Assembly: GCA_015680685.1 (NCBI GenBank)
Contig: MNCI01017900.1
Coordinates: 1 to 62,000, forward strand
Direction: 5' to 3'
Source of the DNA: Gnetum montanum
Taxonomy: Eukaryota > Streptophyta > Gnetopsida > Gnetales > Gnetaceae
DNA: 62,000 nucleotides
In this document: piece after piece, positions 23,468-34,621 of the stretch
Position numbering within the stretch: position 1 is the first letter of the stretch
How the letters are laid out: every line of letters begins with the position of its first letter
The notes under the pieces: generated by a model
Told to the model about the DNA's origin: nothing
What the model saw: the letters and a program-made list of their open reading frames with translations, nothing else
Database searches by the model: none
Made by a program: the position numbers and the translations under genes

Positions 23468-24381
23468 TGATGAGTCACAGTTTTGTCGACTATATTAATG
23501 AGGCCTCATCAACGTAGCCTTGTCGACTAGGCCCCATCGATGCATCGTATCATGCATTGATGAGGCCTCATTGACATAGTGTCCATATTTTGCCTATAAA
23601 TACATGCCTACCAGTTGCATTCATGGCATGGAGATTTCAATAGTAGCAAAGATCTTGTAGTTTGTTCATTTGAGAGTTAGAATTTTTCTCCTAAGTGCCC
23701 ACAGTAGGAATCATTCAATGTACGAATCTTTATTCAAGCATTGTTTTACTTGAGCACGACAGTGTGTGCAACAATAAAGATGAGCTTTTTGATAAACCTT
23801 GTAGCATTCTAGGTAGATAAAATATTTCATTTATGCATTTAATGTTTTCAATTATTTATTAAATGGTTTTAATTATTTATTAAATGATTTCTAGTAATTA
23901 AGCTAATGAAGTAATTAAATAAGACAAGACAAATAGATTAAACACATAAGTACAACCACTTTGAGCATAACACGTATTTGCTTGGTAATCCTAGCAGCAT
24001 TATTACTTTGCATGCCCAGTAGTGTAGTGCTTGGTAACCCAGTAGTGGATATGTGGGTTTAGGACATGTGTGGAAAGTAGGACTGGATGCTTATGTTAGG
24101 ACTAGCTAGACACTAGTTAATTAGTTAATCCAATTACTTTTATCTCTCGTTGAATACCAAACCATAAAATATAAAATGATAAAAATTAGATGCCTCGATT
24201 ACACTTAACCATACCAACGTACATCACAAGTATAATTGGGAAGACAATGATTGACCTTAAGGCAAAGATTCACTTCCTAGAAGACTAGTACACTGGAAAC
24301 TTTTCAATGGAATTTGACTGGATCATGCATGAATGCTTGTGATTTGTATGGTTGGGCATAGGGGTACCTTGCCGCTCATCA
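23468..24381 (+). repeat. 3' LTR of element A
   Basis: 914 bp, TGATGAGTCA to CTCATCA, with TATAAATA at 23595-23602. Compared with the 5' LTR the promoter-proximal block is longer (23478-23585) and contains GGCC..ATGCAT-CGTATC-ATGCAT..GGCC with 14 of 16 arm bases paired, while short stretches elsewhere are lost. The polypurine tract before it is eroded to CACTAGTGATGGTA. Confidence 0.88.
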
Positions 24382-24386
24382 CTTAG
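24382..24386. repeat. Target-site duplication, right copy (element A)
   Basis: CTTAG is identical to 13185-13189. Confidence 0.85.
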
Positions 24387-24712
24387 CAATAAGTACCTTC
24401 TTGGAAAGTTACTACATTTAATTGTAAATCCCATTTGTGATCAATTTATAATTGAGAAACTTTTAAGTTTCAATGAATAACTTGTTATATTAAATATCTT
24501 TATTTTGAATGAAAATAGAGACTAAATTATATGGTCTTCTTAGATATATTCATGGTCCTCATTTGCAAATAAATTAATTTAATTTTAGCTACAACATGGT
24601 AAGAGAGTCTTCTATTATTTTGCATGAAAATAGATAGTGAGTTTTATGATCTTTGAATACATATTAACTAGCATTATTTGGGATTATGTTATTTGAAATT
24701 TTATAGTGAGTT

Positions 24713-24855
24713 ATATGGGGGATGTTGTAACTTGAAATAATTGAAACATAGGTACACCTCAAGATTTATAAAAGTTTATAACTTAGTGCTACTTAGTAGA
24801 ATTGAACCTATATCATGGGGTTACCAAGCCAAGTATCATACCACTAAGCTAACAC
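24713..24855 (-). repeat. tRNA-derived SINE-like unit (minus)
   Basis: Read on the minus strand, TTAGCTTAGTGG (24841-24852) fits the pol III A box and GGTTCAATTCT (24798-24808) fits the B box, about 33 bp apart as in tRNAs. The tail, through TGTACCTATGTTTCA, matches the unit at 27325-27470. It is too diverged from a tRNA clover-leaf to be a tRNA gene. The surrounding 24387-25500 is AT-rich with nothing else visible. Confidence 0.55.
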
Positions 24856-25509
24856 ATAATTGTTATATAGTGAGTTATATGATCTAATTAACTAGTCTCT
24901 CAAAGAAAATTATGCATCAATACAACATGTTGAAATAATCCTTGGTTAAATTATACGCTCAGCATATACCTATTCATGGTCATCAATATTATATAAAATA
25001 ATATAAAATCAACCCATCATTCATAACATCAGGATAATCAATGATTAATTTAAATGGACATGGATACTTATTTACATGATCTTCACATATTAATAAATAA
25101 CATTTGGAAATACTTTAATTTATAGTCATGGGCGTTATTTGAATATAAATTGTTTTTCAATCATGGGCATCATTTCAAAATACATTAATTGATAATCAAG
25201 TAGATGTTCAAAGATAGATTAGATTTATTAAAGCATAATAGAAGAATATGCAACTCACTATAAGATTTTGATAATCAACTAGATCTTCAAAGATAAATCA
25301 AGTTTATTATAGCATGATATAAGAATTCACAATTAACTATAAGACTTTGAAAAATAGTTTTTTATATTAATGTAATAATGTTACATGTACTACAAACATA
25401 TTAAGGAATAATGAGAAATTCAAATCACAGGTTTAGATTAAATTAAGGAGCTTGGAATAGAAATATTTAAAATATAATGAAAACCTCTCTCTGAATAATG
25501 TTCAACTAA

Positions 25510-26700
25510 ATAGATCATTTATATTCATTAATCTTTTCTACCTTAATTACGTTTTGAAGCATTTTTTTTTTGAAAATACCAGATAATCCTCTCAATGGTC
25601 TTCCCCATTTTTTAGATTTAACACTTGCTACCTTTATTCTACTAGTATAAGGCAAATTAAAATTTTTAGGATCTTCTTCCTCTTCCCATGTTCCAACTAC
25701 CAATATATCAAACTTATTTAAAAATCCAATATTATCCTACGTAATCATTTTAGTGCAATGCCATCATTTATATTAAAAAATCCATAGTGCAAAATGTTGG
25801 GGATTTTTTTGGAAATATCCTATCTTTGATTCCTACAATATACTTTGCATTTAGAAAAACTATCTTACCCTCTACTTGTGTTGCTTTTACTTTTCTCCAT
25901 TCTTCTTTTTTCTTTGCAAGGTCTTCTTTCATGCAATCTTCATTTATCTAGTTGTTTCTTTTTCAAGTTGTTATGATTATACCAAACTTTTCCTCGAGTA
26001 GTGAATCACTAAATTTCATAAGAATATGATGTGGTTTATCACCTTTGAATCTTGTGTGATAAGCATCCAAGATTGTATCAAGTAAGATTCAATGTGTATT
26101 GTTTTTGTTATAGTATTATGAACAACCTTTTTTTAATTATCTTTTTCGTATGGACATTTTGGGGCCCTAGCAAATTAGATATTTTTAACTCTCTTTTTTT
26201 CCTCTTTTTTCTTCACTAAATCATCCAAAGCTTTAACACATTGAGGAATTACTTCAATAAATGTTTTCTACATTATAATCATATCACATATAGTTTCTTG
26301 ATTTGATTCAGAATTAAAATTTTTACTCATTGTTTGTTTCTCTATAATTCATTCTGCTATCGTTTGTAGCTCTAATGCTCATGGTTCAAATAAGATTTTC
26401 AAAAGTCACTATTATGCTAACCCAATGCTATTGTCTAATCTTTCATTAGCATTTTTTGTTTCTCTAACACTCGTTTAGAGATCATTTCCTGATTCTAAAT
26501 AAACATTTTCTGTCTTTCTTCAAGAGCTTTGGCCTTTCAAATAAGGCTTTTATTTGAGTGGCAATCTCTTGCAATTTAGATTTAGTAAATAGTATCATAT
26601 CTTCAATGAAATTAAGTAGTGAAACCCACTCTATAGCCCTTGCTAAAGAAGCAAACACCTCCTCAAAAAACTCTACTTGGAAAGTCTTCTACAAAGCCTT
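25510..26700 (-). pseudogene. Possible LINE fragment: ORF1-like then endonuclease-like segment
   Basis: On the minus strand, about 26580-25800 reads in fragments as a lysine-rich coiled-coil protein, then FKGDKPHHILMKFSD and MKEDLAKKKEEWRKVKATQ. This resembles the C-terminal RNA-binding domain of L1-type ORF1 proteins. Directly downstream (25703-25515) is a 62-residue open stretch with VGTWEEEEDPKNFNLP and a KSKKWGRPLRGLSG motif, similar to the start of the apurinic-type endonuclease of non-LTR retrotransposons. No reverse transcriptase follows; the fragment stops near 25510. The order ORF1 then endonuclease fits a LINE, but the match is by eye only. Confidence 0.35.
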
Positions 26701-26744
26701 GAAAAACACTTTACAGTATTGAATTATAAAGTTTTAGTTTAAGA

Positions 26745-26850
26745 ATGAGATACTAGCCTAATAGTAAGGCTCTTGATTTGGAAATTTCAAATGGGTTTGA
26801 TTTTGGTAGGCAATGCTAAGCTATAAAGTTCTAATTCAACTCTATGTCTT
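26745..26850 (+). repeat. SINE-like unit (plus), degenerate
   Basis: TAGCCTAATAGTAAGG resembles an A box and GGGTTTGATTTTG (from 26793) a B box. The sequence is similar to the unit at 34622-34745, sharing GGC(T/A)CTTGATTTG(A/G)AA. Confidence 0.4.
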
Positions 26851-27142
26851 TAAATATTCTTTAAAAAGAAAAAAAATCAAGTTTCAACACCCACTTATAA
26901 AGTTCTAGTTTGCAACTAGTGAAGATTGCAACACTAGGGGAGAAAACTTTAGAGCCCATCACATGCTTAACATTGAGTAGAAAATATTAGAAAGGATAAA
27001 CTTTCCAACTTTACAGATGTCTCCTGAGGTGTACAATCTTACAATTGATACTTTGAAAACTCAAGAGAGAAAATTGAATTATCATTTAGCTCTAGTTCCA
27101 TTGACCCCCAATATAGATTATGATTGCAACACTACAATAATG

Positions 27143-27215
27143 CTAGTGATAGGTGGCTCAAGTTGTTAGCTCATTGTCTTGTTAAACAAGAGGTTGCCAA
27201 TTCAAGTTATATTTT
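27143..27215 (+). repeat. SINE-like unit (plus), weak
   Basis: GGTGGCTCAAGTTGTTAGC and the later GCCAATTCAAGTT look like eroded A and B boxes at tRNA spacing. It is called mainly because similar units flank it. Confidence 0.3.
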
Positions 27216-27324
27216 TGTTTCATGATGATGTTTTGATCTTGCAATTTTAACAAGCCTTGCCCCTCCATCTAATTTTACTGCCCTTTCCCACTTTAAAAAA
27301 AAAATCCAAAGAACAATTCTAAAA

Positions 27325-27470
27325 ATAAAAGCCTAGTGGTACAAGTCTTAGCCTAGTAACCCTAGGTCCCAAGTTCAATTCTACTAGGTAGTATTGACTT
27401 ATAAACTTCTATAAAATCTTAGGATGTACCTATGTTTCACTTATTTGGGTTCCAACAGCCCCCTCTTAAA
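27325..27470 (+). repeat. tRNA-derived SINE-like unit (plus)
   Basis: The A-box-like GCCTAGTGG (27331-27339) and B-box-like AAGTTCAATTCT (27371-27382) are followed by a tail (GATGTACCTATGTTTCACTTATT) shared with the minus-strand unit at 24713-24855. Two related copies on opposite strands within 3 kb support an interspersed SINE family. It ends about 300 bp upstream of the MAM33-type gene start. Confidence 0.55.
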
Positions 27471-27766
27471 ATAAAAGAATCTCCAAACAAAGTTAACCAT
27501 TGTTTTTTGTTTTTAAATAAAACATAAATTTCAAATTACTTTACCCTCCAACAAGGTTGGGGGTGGCAGCCCTAAATCAACTTTGTTTCAAAAGCCCCAC
27601 TACGAAGCAAACCCATTTGTGTTGATACAATACGTATACACACGTTAGTTGCACCCGGATAACAAGCGCTGAATTTACCCTCTTTCTATCTGTGGCAGGA
27701 CAAAAGCCATTGGTGCCGGACTTGTGAGCCTCTGCAAATTTTAAAAATTGCTTCCCAGTGTGTAAA
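27471..27766 (+). promoter_or_regulatory. Upstream region / 5' UTR of the MAM33-family gene
   Basis: This is the only stretch between the SINE-like unit and the start codon, so it must contain the promoter and 5' UTR. It is less AT-rich than its surroundings from about 27540 on. I see no clear TATA box at a defined distance, and no transcription start can be placed from sequence alone. Confidence 0.4.
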
Positions 27767-30700
27767 ATGGCGAGCAGGACAAGCAGGCTTATAAAGCAGG
27801 CGAGTATATATTCATCATCATTGCTGCTACGGGATGCTGCAACAGCAAGAATAAGTTCGAGACCTTTTAATTTATGTGGACGAGGCTTTGGCTTCCGCAA
27901 TGCTCATTCTCAGTCCACTTCCGTGGAATCCTCCTTGCTCACTGAATTAAAGAATCAGTTTACGGAAGTCTCCCATATGCAACCGCCGCCTGTAAGCTCT
28001 TTCTTTACATCTTTTTGTTTCTAAGATTTGTGTTTTGATTTTCGGTTCTTTGTGTTCTTGTCCTGTGCTCGTTATTTTCTTATCAGTGTTCAATTTTCTC
28101 TTCCTTTTCATACTTACACTGATGCCTCGGAAATTACTGGAAGGTTTTTGTTAATGTATTTACGACGATGCATAACTGACTAATGAATAATAAAATGTCA
28201 AAATCCTTGATAGCATATTTCATATTTGAGAATCAAGAATGCAAAAATGATCCTGAATTGTTCTGACTTGTGACTAACGGGTGAGTTGTAGTAGCCTGCT
28301 TCAAAAATGGCTCATGCCAATTGTTATTTTTATGCTACTAACGACATTCGAGTATTCACAAACAAGGATTTTGTAAATGCCACTAGGCCATGAGTGCTGA
28401 AAAACACAGCATTGCAAATAGACAAATTCGAACTCATGTCTCCTGTACACAATTCAATCATTTTAACCAATAGGCTATTAGTACTCTTTTTCTCTGAATC
28501 TTTGCTATTGCAATGGAATTCATTAGTAAAATTTCCTTTTTACATGTTGGAGTGGGTACAAAAGAAAAAAAAAACAAAGAAGAAGAAGAAGAAGAAGAAG
28601 TTAAATGAACTTATTGCATGAATTACAAATCTGTATGCTTAACTAGTATTGAATATGAAAAATTTAACTGGAAAATACTCCTTGATTCAAATCCCTAAAT
28701 TTGTGGAAACAAAAACATGTTAATTTTTTTTTCCTCAGTAGAATTTAATTTTCAACCGCAACTGACAACTGCTAGCATTTAATGATGAAATTCGTCCTTG
28801 TGATCAGGATTGTTTTGAATCATACACCTTAATCAGAAGCAGTTAAAATATAGAATTAGTGTGCTGCAAATGCCTTTTTGGACTTTTCCCAATTTGCAAT
28901 ATCTATTATTTCCAGGTAATTTTCATGTGTTGAAACAACTTAATCGTTATTACAAACTATCCTTCCTTCTTGTGATGCAAAACTATTTCTGGTTCCAATA
29001 ACATAGAGTTCCAAATCCCATTAGTGCTTCCTAAAATTATAGTGGCTTCTTGAAAGCATACCTTTACAATGGCTTGTTTATGTTTGCCTTTCTAAACTTT
29101 AATGTGCCTTGAAAATTTCTATCAAGAGTTATTTGTTGTCTCTTAATGAACTGAAGCTCTTCCTCCACAGGCAGGCACAGAAAATGTTCTTCTTACTAAT
29201 GCTTTCCATTCTAACCATCTTACCGAAAAGGGAAGTCATTTAATTAATAGTCCCTTACCAATAAATGATGGAAACCAACAATGTTGACATCAATTCTAAT
29301 TAAAATGTGATATTCTGGAATGTTAAGTAATTTTGCATGCAAAATTAATGATATTGTTCATTAAAGGAATGCATAACAAATGCTAGCAGTAGTCAGAGTG
29401 ACAAAATGCAAAAACATTGTTGGAAAATGTATAATTCACATACATCCCACTCATCTGTGAAATATATTATTACTGATATGGATTTCATTGGATTTTGAAT
29501 TTTTCTTGAGTGGTTCAAGGTATATTATAATGAAGTTTTTAATTCTAAAATGTTGGATTTGCTGAACTATGCCAGTTTTATAATATTTAAGATTATCGTT
29601 TGCCTAAGCAGACATGATCTTCTACATTGAGTTGAATTCTAATATAACCATTTTATACATGAAAAATTATGATGTCTTGTATTTACCATTATTGTATGAG
29701 GTTTCAATCATGTTCCACTCATACAATGATGATAGTCCTAACCTTGCTTGAACAAATTGGGTGGGCGATATTGAGAACTTTTTTTCTTGTTTGTTTTTTT
29801 GTCATTCACCTCTATGAAGAGCTAAATTTTTGTTTATTTGCAATTTCTTCAAATCATCTTCAATCATTTTTTTCCCATGCCTTTTTTTGTCTTCCTTTTT
29901 GTTGCTTTCCAAAATAGTAATGTCACAACTTTTTTTTAAAAGCTTATTATTTGATATTCTTTGCACATGACCAAACTATTGAAATGCCATTCCTGTCACT
30001 AATCTAAAATAGAGGCCATTCCAAGTCTTCCTCTAATGTATATATTGTGCAATTTATCTTTTCTAGTCATAGTCAACATTCATCTAAGCATTTGCATTTT
30101 TGCCACATGATTTGTTATTCATGCCTCTTTTGTATTGTTCAACATTCAACATCATGTAAGATAGTAGGCTTGCTTTTTTTCTTGTAAAATTTTCTATTTA
30201 GTTTTATTGAGATTCTTTTATCATATAAAACACCACTAATATGTCTCCAATTTGACCATCCTGCCTCAATCCTATTTCTTACATTTTTATTAATTTTACC
30301 ATCTAATTGGAGCATTGATCCTAGGTAGGAAAATTGTTTGTAGTGAGGGACTTTTTGGCCTTTTGAATTGTCACTTTTATTTTACTGTTGTTTACGCTTT
30401 CATTCAAATTGTATTCCATATATTTTGTCTTACTTCTACTGATTTGTAAGCCTTTTGATTCTAAAGCATGTTTTCGCTTTTCCATTTTAGAAATAATATT
30501 TTCTCTAGTTGTACCCATCAATACAATATCATTGACAAACAATGTACACCAAGGGATTTCATCTTTTATTTCTTTTGTTAATTCATCCATAACAATAACA
30601 AATAAGTATAGGCTAAGTGCAGACCTTTGATGTAGGCTTCTTGTGACTAGAAAATCAAAGACAATTTCACAAGTTGTTCTAATTTTTGTGGTAACTCCTT

Positions 30701-32712
30701 CATATAAGTCTTGACTCACTTTAATATATTTGTCAGGGATGTTTTTCCTTCACAAGACTCATCAAATACTATCTATAGGCACTTTGTCATATTTTTTTCC
30801 AAGTCGATGAAGATCATATGTAACTTTCTTTATAAAAAGATAATCAGCTAGAGGCTCAATGCTTATCTTGCCAAGGTAGGGTTTTGGAAGGGTTGGTGGA
30901 TAATTGAAAGCCTAACCTCCTTTGAATGGTTGCATCTTGACAAGAACCTAGGTCTTACAACTTGAGAAACAAGCTAAAAATTTTTCTATCTTTTCTAGAT
31001 TTCTCCATTAGTTGTCATGTCAAGAAAATAGCCTCTATAATAGATCTTCATAATATAAATCCAAATTGATTTTCTGATATTGATTATTCAAGTTTGAGAT
31101 GCTGTTTTGTGACTCTCCCGAAGTTTCATGGTATGACTCACTAGCTTGATCCCTCCTGCACATCTCTTTTATTTTTGTAGATGGGAACAAGAAGGTTTTT
31201 TCTCCAAGTTTAGGCATTTTTCTAGAATTATGGTTGTAGATGTGAACAAGAAGGTTTTTTCTCCAAGTTTAGGCATTTTTCTAGAATTATGGTTGTAGAT
31301 GGGAACAAGAAGGTTTTTCCTCCAAGTTTAGGCATTTTTCTAGAATTATGGTTGTAGATGGGAACAATAAGGTTTTTTCTCCAAGTTTAGGCATTTTTCT
31401 AGAATTATGGTTGTAGATGGGAACAATAAGGTTTTTTCTCCAAGTTTAGGCATTTTTCTAGAATTATGGTTGCAATTAACACAATAAATTGTTGAACTTG
31501 TTTGTTGCTAGATCTAGTTCTTTATCTGTTGTTGACTACTTCAAGGTGTGGCCTTTGTCATGTGATGTCATTATACATATAATAAGATTCAAATTTGGAA
31601 AGTCATGTGCATATTTATTTTGTGCCGTGAGGCATATTTAGCTTCTATTGAATTTGATGATACTATTTTGGTGCTTGCTATCATGTATTGATATAACTTT
31701 GCTGGTATTCTCAAAAATGTTACTTCTAATTATCAGAATAAAACAAGCATTGTTTATTCAAATGGTATAAGATACACATTAAATGTTCAATATATTTTTT
31801 TCGTGTATTTGCGGACTATTATGGGTACAAAAAAAATATGGTGGATCATTTTGTACTCCAACATTTGTTAGGGCTAAGAAAGTTTAGTCTGATCTGTACT
31901 TAGCTCTGAAAGATATCTGTAATTACTAGTGTAAATGGTTTATGATTATCATAGGTTACCAAGTTCTTACTCTATTGAAAGTTATTTTTAGTCTACGAAT
32001 TGAGTTTTGTCTTAATACGATGTTTGGAAGTATTTTGAGTTTTACATAATTCTTCACCATTTTATTAGACCCAAGGTAGCTAACATGATCTAGTTCTTAA
32101 GCGTTTTGTAGAAAATAAGCCCTCCACGACCTTTTGTGGTCATAAAAGGTTGTTTGGATAAGAATGGCCCAGTTCTGTCAAGAACATACAATGAAGAAGA
32201 GATAAAAATTTCAGCAAGGCGTTTAGCAAACTTCTCATCACAAGCTGAATCTGATGGTGTTGATGAAGACAGCTATGATCAACTCTTTCTGATAGTTATA
32301 ATTACCAAAGGCAGCAAAGGACCTGCGTTGCAGTTCCTATGTGATCTTTATGCTGATGCATTGGGCATACAGTCTGTTTCTGTTCATGATCGCAGTGAGA
32401 TATCCGATGAAGGCATGATACTTCCACAAGGTTATGCAAATCGCACTTTTTAGTAAGTATTTTCTTTGCCTTTGGTACCTTCAGATAAGTTTTTGTTTAT
32501 TTTTATGTTACATTGATCTGACTATTGGTTTAAATACGTTCAGTAATATTGATCAAGACCTACAGTTAGCATTTCGGGAATACTTGGATGAGCGATGTAT
32601 AAATGAAGAATTATTTCGGTTTTTGCAAACTTGGCTGTATGTCAAGGAGCACAGAGAGCTGGCACACTGGATAAAATCTGTTGGAACATTCATTGCTAAG
32701 CAGACGACCTAA
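27767..32712 (+). CDS. Mitochondrial glycoprotein (MAM33/p32) family protein, 3 exons
   Basis: Spliced gene: exons 27767-27991, 32112-32452 and 32544-32712, 735 nt in total for 244 residues. Donors are GTAAGC and GTAAGT, acceptors TAG and CAG; intron phases are 0 and 2. The start ATG has a good context (AAAATGGCG). Exon 1 encodes an Arg/Ser-rich, acid-free N-terminus (MASRTSRLIKQASIYSSSLL), a typical mitochondrial presequence. Exon 2 carries ISPPRPFVVIKG and the acidic beta-sheet part. Exon 3 carries the family's C-terminal helix with LQLAFREYLDERCINEELF and YVKEHRELAHWIKSVGTFI. Length and end match MAM33 (PF02330) proteins, acidic trimeric matrix proteins linked to mitochondrial ribosome and respiratory-chain biogenesis. 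The exact role of this paralogue is unknown. The frame is intact and it appears functional. Confidence 0.92.
28400..28490 (-). repeat. SINE-like unit in intron 1 (minus)
   Basis: On the minus strand TAGCCTATTGGTTAAA (28462-28477) is A-box-like and GAGTTCGAATTT (28424-28435) is an almost canonical B box. The distance and order fit a tRNA-derived head. Confidence 0.5.
28577..28601 (+). repeat. (GAA)n microsatellite
   Basis: An A-rich run followed by about eight GAA units, within intron 1. Confidence 0.9.
29930..31560 (-). pseudogene. RTE-type LINE reverse transcriptase, broken, antisense in intron 1
   Basis: Minus-strand fragments in order from high to low coordinate: LVPIYKNK (about 31205), GIKLVSHTMKL (about 31145), SENQFGF (about 31070), MIFIDLEKNYDKVP (about 30800), a 132-residue open stretch (30719-30321), then YLGSMLQ and AGWSNWRHISGVLYD (about 30330-30215). 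These are the palm, finger and thumb blocks of plant RTE-clade reverse transcriptases. The catalytic FADD box reads FVND, so one metal-binding aspartate is lost. LHQGSALSPYLF reads LHQRSALSLYLF. Frameshifts and stops separate the blocks. No endonuclease domain was found upstream, so the copy is 5'-truncated, as is usual for LINEs. It has no role in the host gene that I can see. Confidence 0.85.
31181..31475 (+). repeat. Tandem array, five copies of a 59-bp unit
   Basis: Units start at 31181, 31240, 31299, 31358 and 31417, each beginning ATGGGAACAA (ATGTGAACAA in the second) and ending in TATGGTTGTAG. Copies differ by only one to a few bases, the last diverging at its end (TTGCAA). The unit corresponds to the LINE segment just before LVPIYKNK. 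Since 59 is not a multiple of three, the array breaks the LINE frame. Confidence 0.95.
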
Positions 32713-34139
32713 ATATGAGTTGAAACCTTATTTTTAAGAGTTGCAAGGTAATCTTTTAATTAAGTTATTAAGAAAAAACATCCATATGATTCATGACAAA
32801 TATGGCGCTATGAGTTTGAGAAAGTTTCATCGAGTTTTGGGATGTATGGTTGCAAAGCATGAAACTGTAATAACGTAGTTGAGAGATGGCGTTAGCAGTG
32901 CACACACAAAGGCTTCTTAGTTCATTGAATCGTACCATTTACATATTATCCTTAAAAAATCCGTTAATATCTCATTTGATTGCATCTGTTATGGAAATTT
33001 TCAACATGCTTTTCATGAAATTGGGATGCCTTGCAAAGATTTCTTTACTTGCAATCAGTGTTCCTGAATGCTGCAGTTTGATATTCAAAAGGTTGTCTTT
33101 GATTGTTGATTTGGATTATTTGCTAAAGATGGATCTATTTTGTAAATTTTACATTTTATAATTCATGAAATCTGAACACTTTTTCAGTAGTCAGTTCATG
33201 AGTGTTGAGATGCAAAAACTCAGATGTCAAAAAAATGTAGAGAATTTTCCAAATAAAAAATTCCAGCTTACCTGATAATACATTAATCTATGGAACCTCT
33301 GATTGTTGATTGTGTTCTTGGCTCATATATGTTACTTGAATTGCTTTTTGCAGAATTATTCAAGCATGATTATGGCGTATCGTTGATGCTTAAATATTGC
33401 TCAAGGTGATGATATGTTAGATTAGAGTATAGAAATCTTTGTTAGATTGTGGTCTTTGTGGTGAGTGATATGAGTTAATGGGGTGTTAAAACAAAATGAC
33501 TATAAGTACACCTCAAGAAATATAGCCAACATGATAGTTGATTATGGTGTATTATTGATACCTTAAGTATTGATCAATGTGGTGTTCCTATGTCATGAAA
33601 AGTACATCGATCTTGGATAGATTGAGGTCTTTGTGGTGATATGAGGTAATGAAAAGGAAAATTGTAGGAAGAGGTGGGGAACCCAAAAGAATGACTATAA
33701 GTACATCCCAAGATATATAGCAACATAATAAATTAGAAGAATCATTAGAATTATGAAGGCATATGAAAATGTTACAGATATTCTGTTAACTAAGTTAATA
33801 ATGAGAAGGAAAATGAAATTTAGTATATTCATATAAAGGCCTTTGAGATCTATGGAATAGCAACATAGATGTATGGCATTTATTTAAAAGACTTCATTTG
33901 TGAAGAAATTAGAGTTTTGTAGGATACTCAAAAAGCAAACCAAGTTATCAACGTTAATGTTCTAGGTTTATGTGTTTTGTTTATAAACTCAAAATACTAT
34001 TTTCAATAATATCTTTGAGGACAAAATTTACATGCATAGTTTTATAGAATTTGTTATTTTTATATTTTCATTCATATGTATTCATCTTTTATTCTTACCC
34101 TATCATTTTGAATTAGTAGATGTAATAGTGCTATCTAGG
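32713..34139 (+). other. 3' flank of the MAM33-family gene, no further gene
   Basis: This contains the 3' UTR (extent unknown; the first few hundred bases after the stop) and AT-rich DNA. A 91-codon open frame at 32886-33161 does not resemble a protein I know and is probably chance. A diverged tandem duplication lies at 33368-33727. Confidence 0.5.
33368..33727 (+). repeat. Diverged tandem duplication, period about 172 bp
   Basis: GATTATGGCGTATCGTTGAT at 33368 recurs as GATTATGGTGTATTATTGAT at 33540. Both units continue with the phrases GTGGTCTTTGTGGTGAGTGATATGAG and GACTATAAGTACACC, or variants of them. The second copy is slightly longer. Confidence 0.7.
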
Positions 34140-34250
34140 ACCATCACATGGAGTGATGCTAAGGTGCTTGTTTCTCAAGTTGGAAGATAGGAGTTTGAGC
34201 CTAGGTATAGCTACTTAGTGGAATGAACATTGAAGCTTCAAGTCATGATC
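34140..34250 (+). repeat. SINE-like unit (plus), weak
   Basis: GATGCTAAGGTGCTTG and GAGTTTGAGCC (34191-34201) resemble A and B boxes at about tRNA spacing, followed by TAGCTACTTAGTGGAATG, similar to the post-B-box part of the other units. Confidence 0.35.
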
Positions 34251-34529
34251 CTTTTTAGATTAAATAATGCTATTCCTTGAATGTACTTTTAATGCATTTT
34301 CTTCTGTAATGTTTAAGTTTTATAGTTTTTTGAATTTGCTTGTAATATCAAGAAAAGATTTCTAGTTGTAAAGTCTTGGATTAGTAGATAAAAATGTATT
34401 CTTTCTTTAATGCATACTCCACTAAAAACTTGCTCCATTTCATAACACAAGCACTATTCTCAATACATTATAGCAAAATGATACTTTCTTAAGATCCTTT
34501 GCATTGCTCTTTGCTTTATATCACCAACA

Positions 34530-34588
34530 CACCCCCCCTTCCCCCATGCCACGTCCACCACCACCACCTCACTGCCGCCCCNNNNNNN
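34530..34588. other. C-rich low-complexity sequence ending in a 7-N gap
   Basis: The ACACACCCCCCCTTCCCCC and CCACCACCACC runs end in seven N (34582-34588). The gap is probably an assembly artefact at a simple repeat. Confidence 0.85.
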
Positions 34589-34621
34589 CAACAAAAAATA
34601 AATAAATAAAAAGGTAATTAA

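Larger units (their letters stand above)
13190..24381 (+). mobile_element. Element A: LTR retrotransposon, Ty3/gypsy Tat-like, RT deleted
   Basis: An 11.2-kb insertion flanked by the 5-bp duplication CTTAG. Order: 5' LTR (13190-14093), PBS (14095-14112), gag (14245 to about 16560), protease (about 16740-17160), integrase and C-terminal domain (17350-18468), a non-coding spacer (18469-20364), ORF3 (20365-23225), an eroded polypurine tract and the 3' LTR (23468-24381). Reverse transcriptase and RNase H are missing between protease and integrase. All ORFs carry stops. The tRNA-Asp-like PBS, the protease type and an extra ORF after pol are features of the Tat/Athila clade. The clade assignment is inference from these. 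Confidence 0.9.
27992..32111 (+). other. Intron 1 of the MAM33-family gene (4.1 kb, repeat-containing)
   Basis: GTAAGC at the donor and TTTTGTAG at the acceptor join codons in phase 0. The intron contains a SINE-like unit (28400-28490, minus), a GAA microsatellite (28577-28601) and an antisense RTE-type LINE with an internal 59-bp tandem array (29930-31560). No alternative exon with coding continuity was seen. Long introns carrying transposons are common in conifers. Confidence 0.85.

Noticed and set aside
24713-24855. A tRNA gene
   Set aside because: A and B boxes are present but no acceptor stem or anticodon arm can be paired, and the tail is shared with another copy, so a SINE is the better reading.
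27577-27900. 107-codon minus-strand open frame across the start of the MAM33 gene
   Set aside because: It overlaps exon 1 on the opposite strand. Exon 1 is supported by the presequence, splice site and continuity with exons 2 and 3.
32886-33161. 91-codon open frame after the MAM33 gene
   Set aside because: No domain or plausible start context, and it lies in the probable 3' UTR or flank. Most likely chance.
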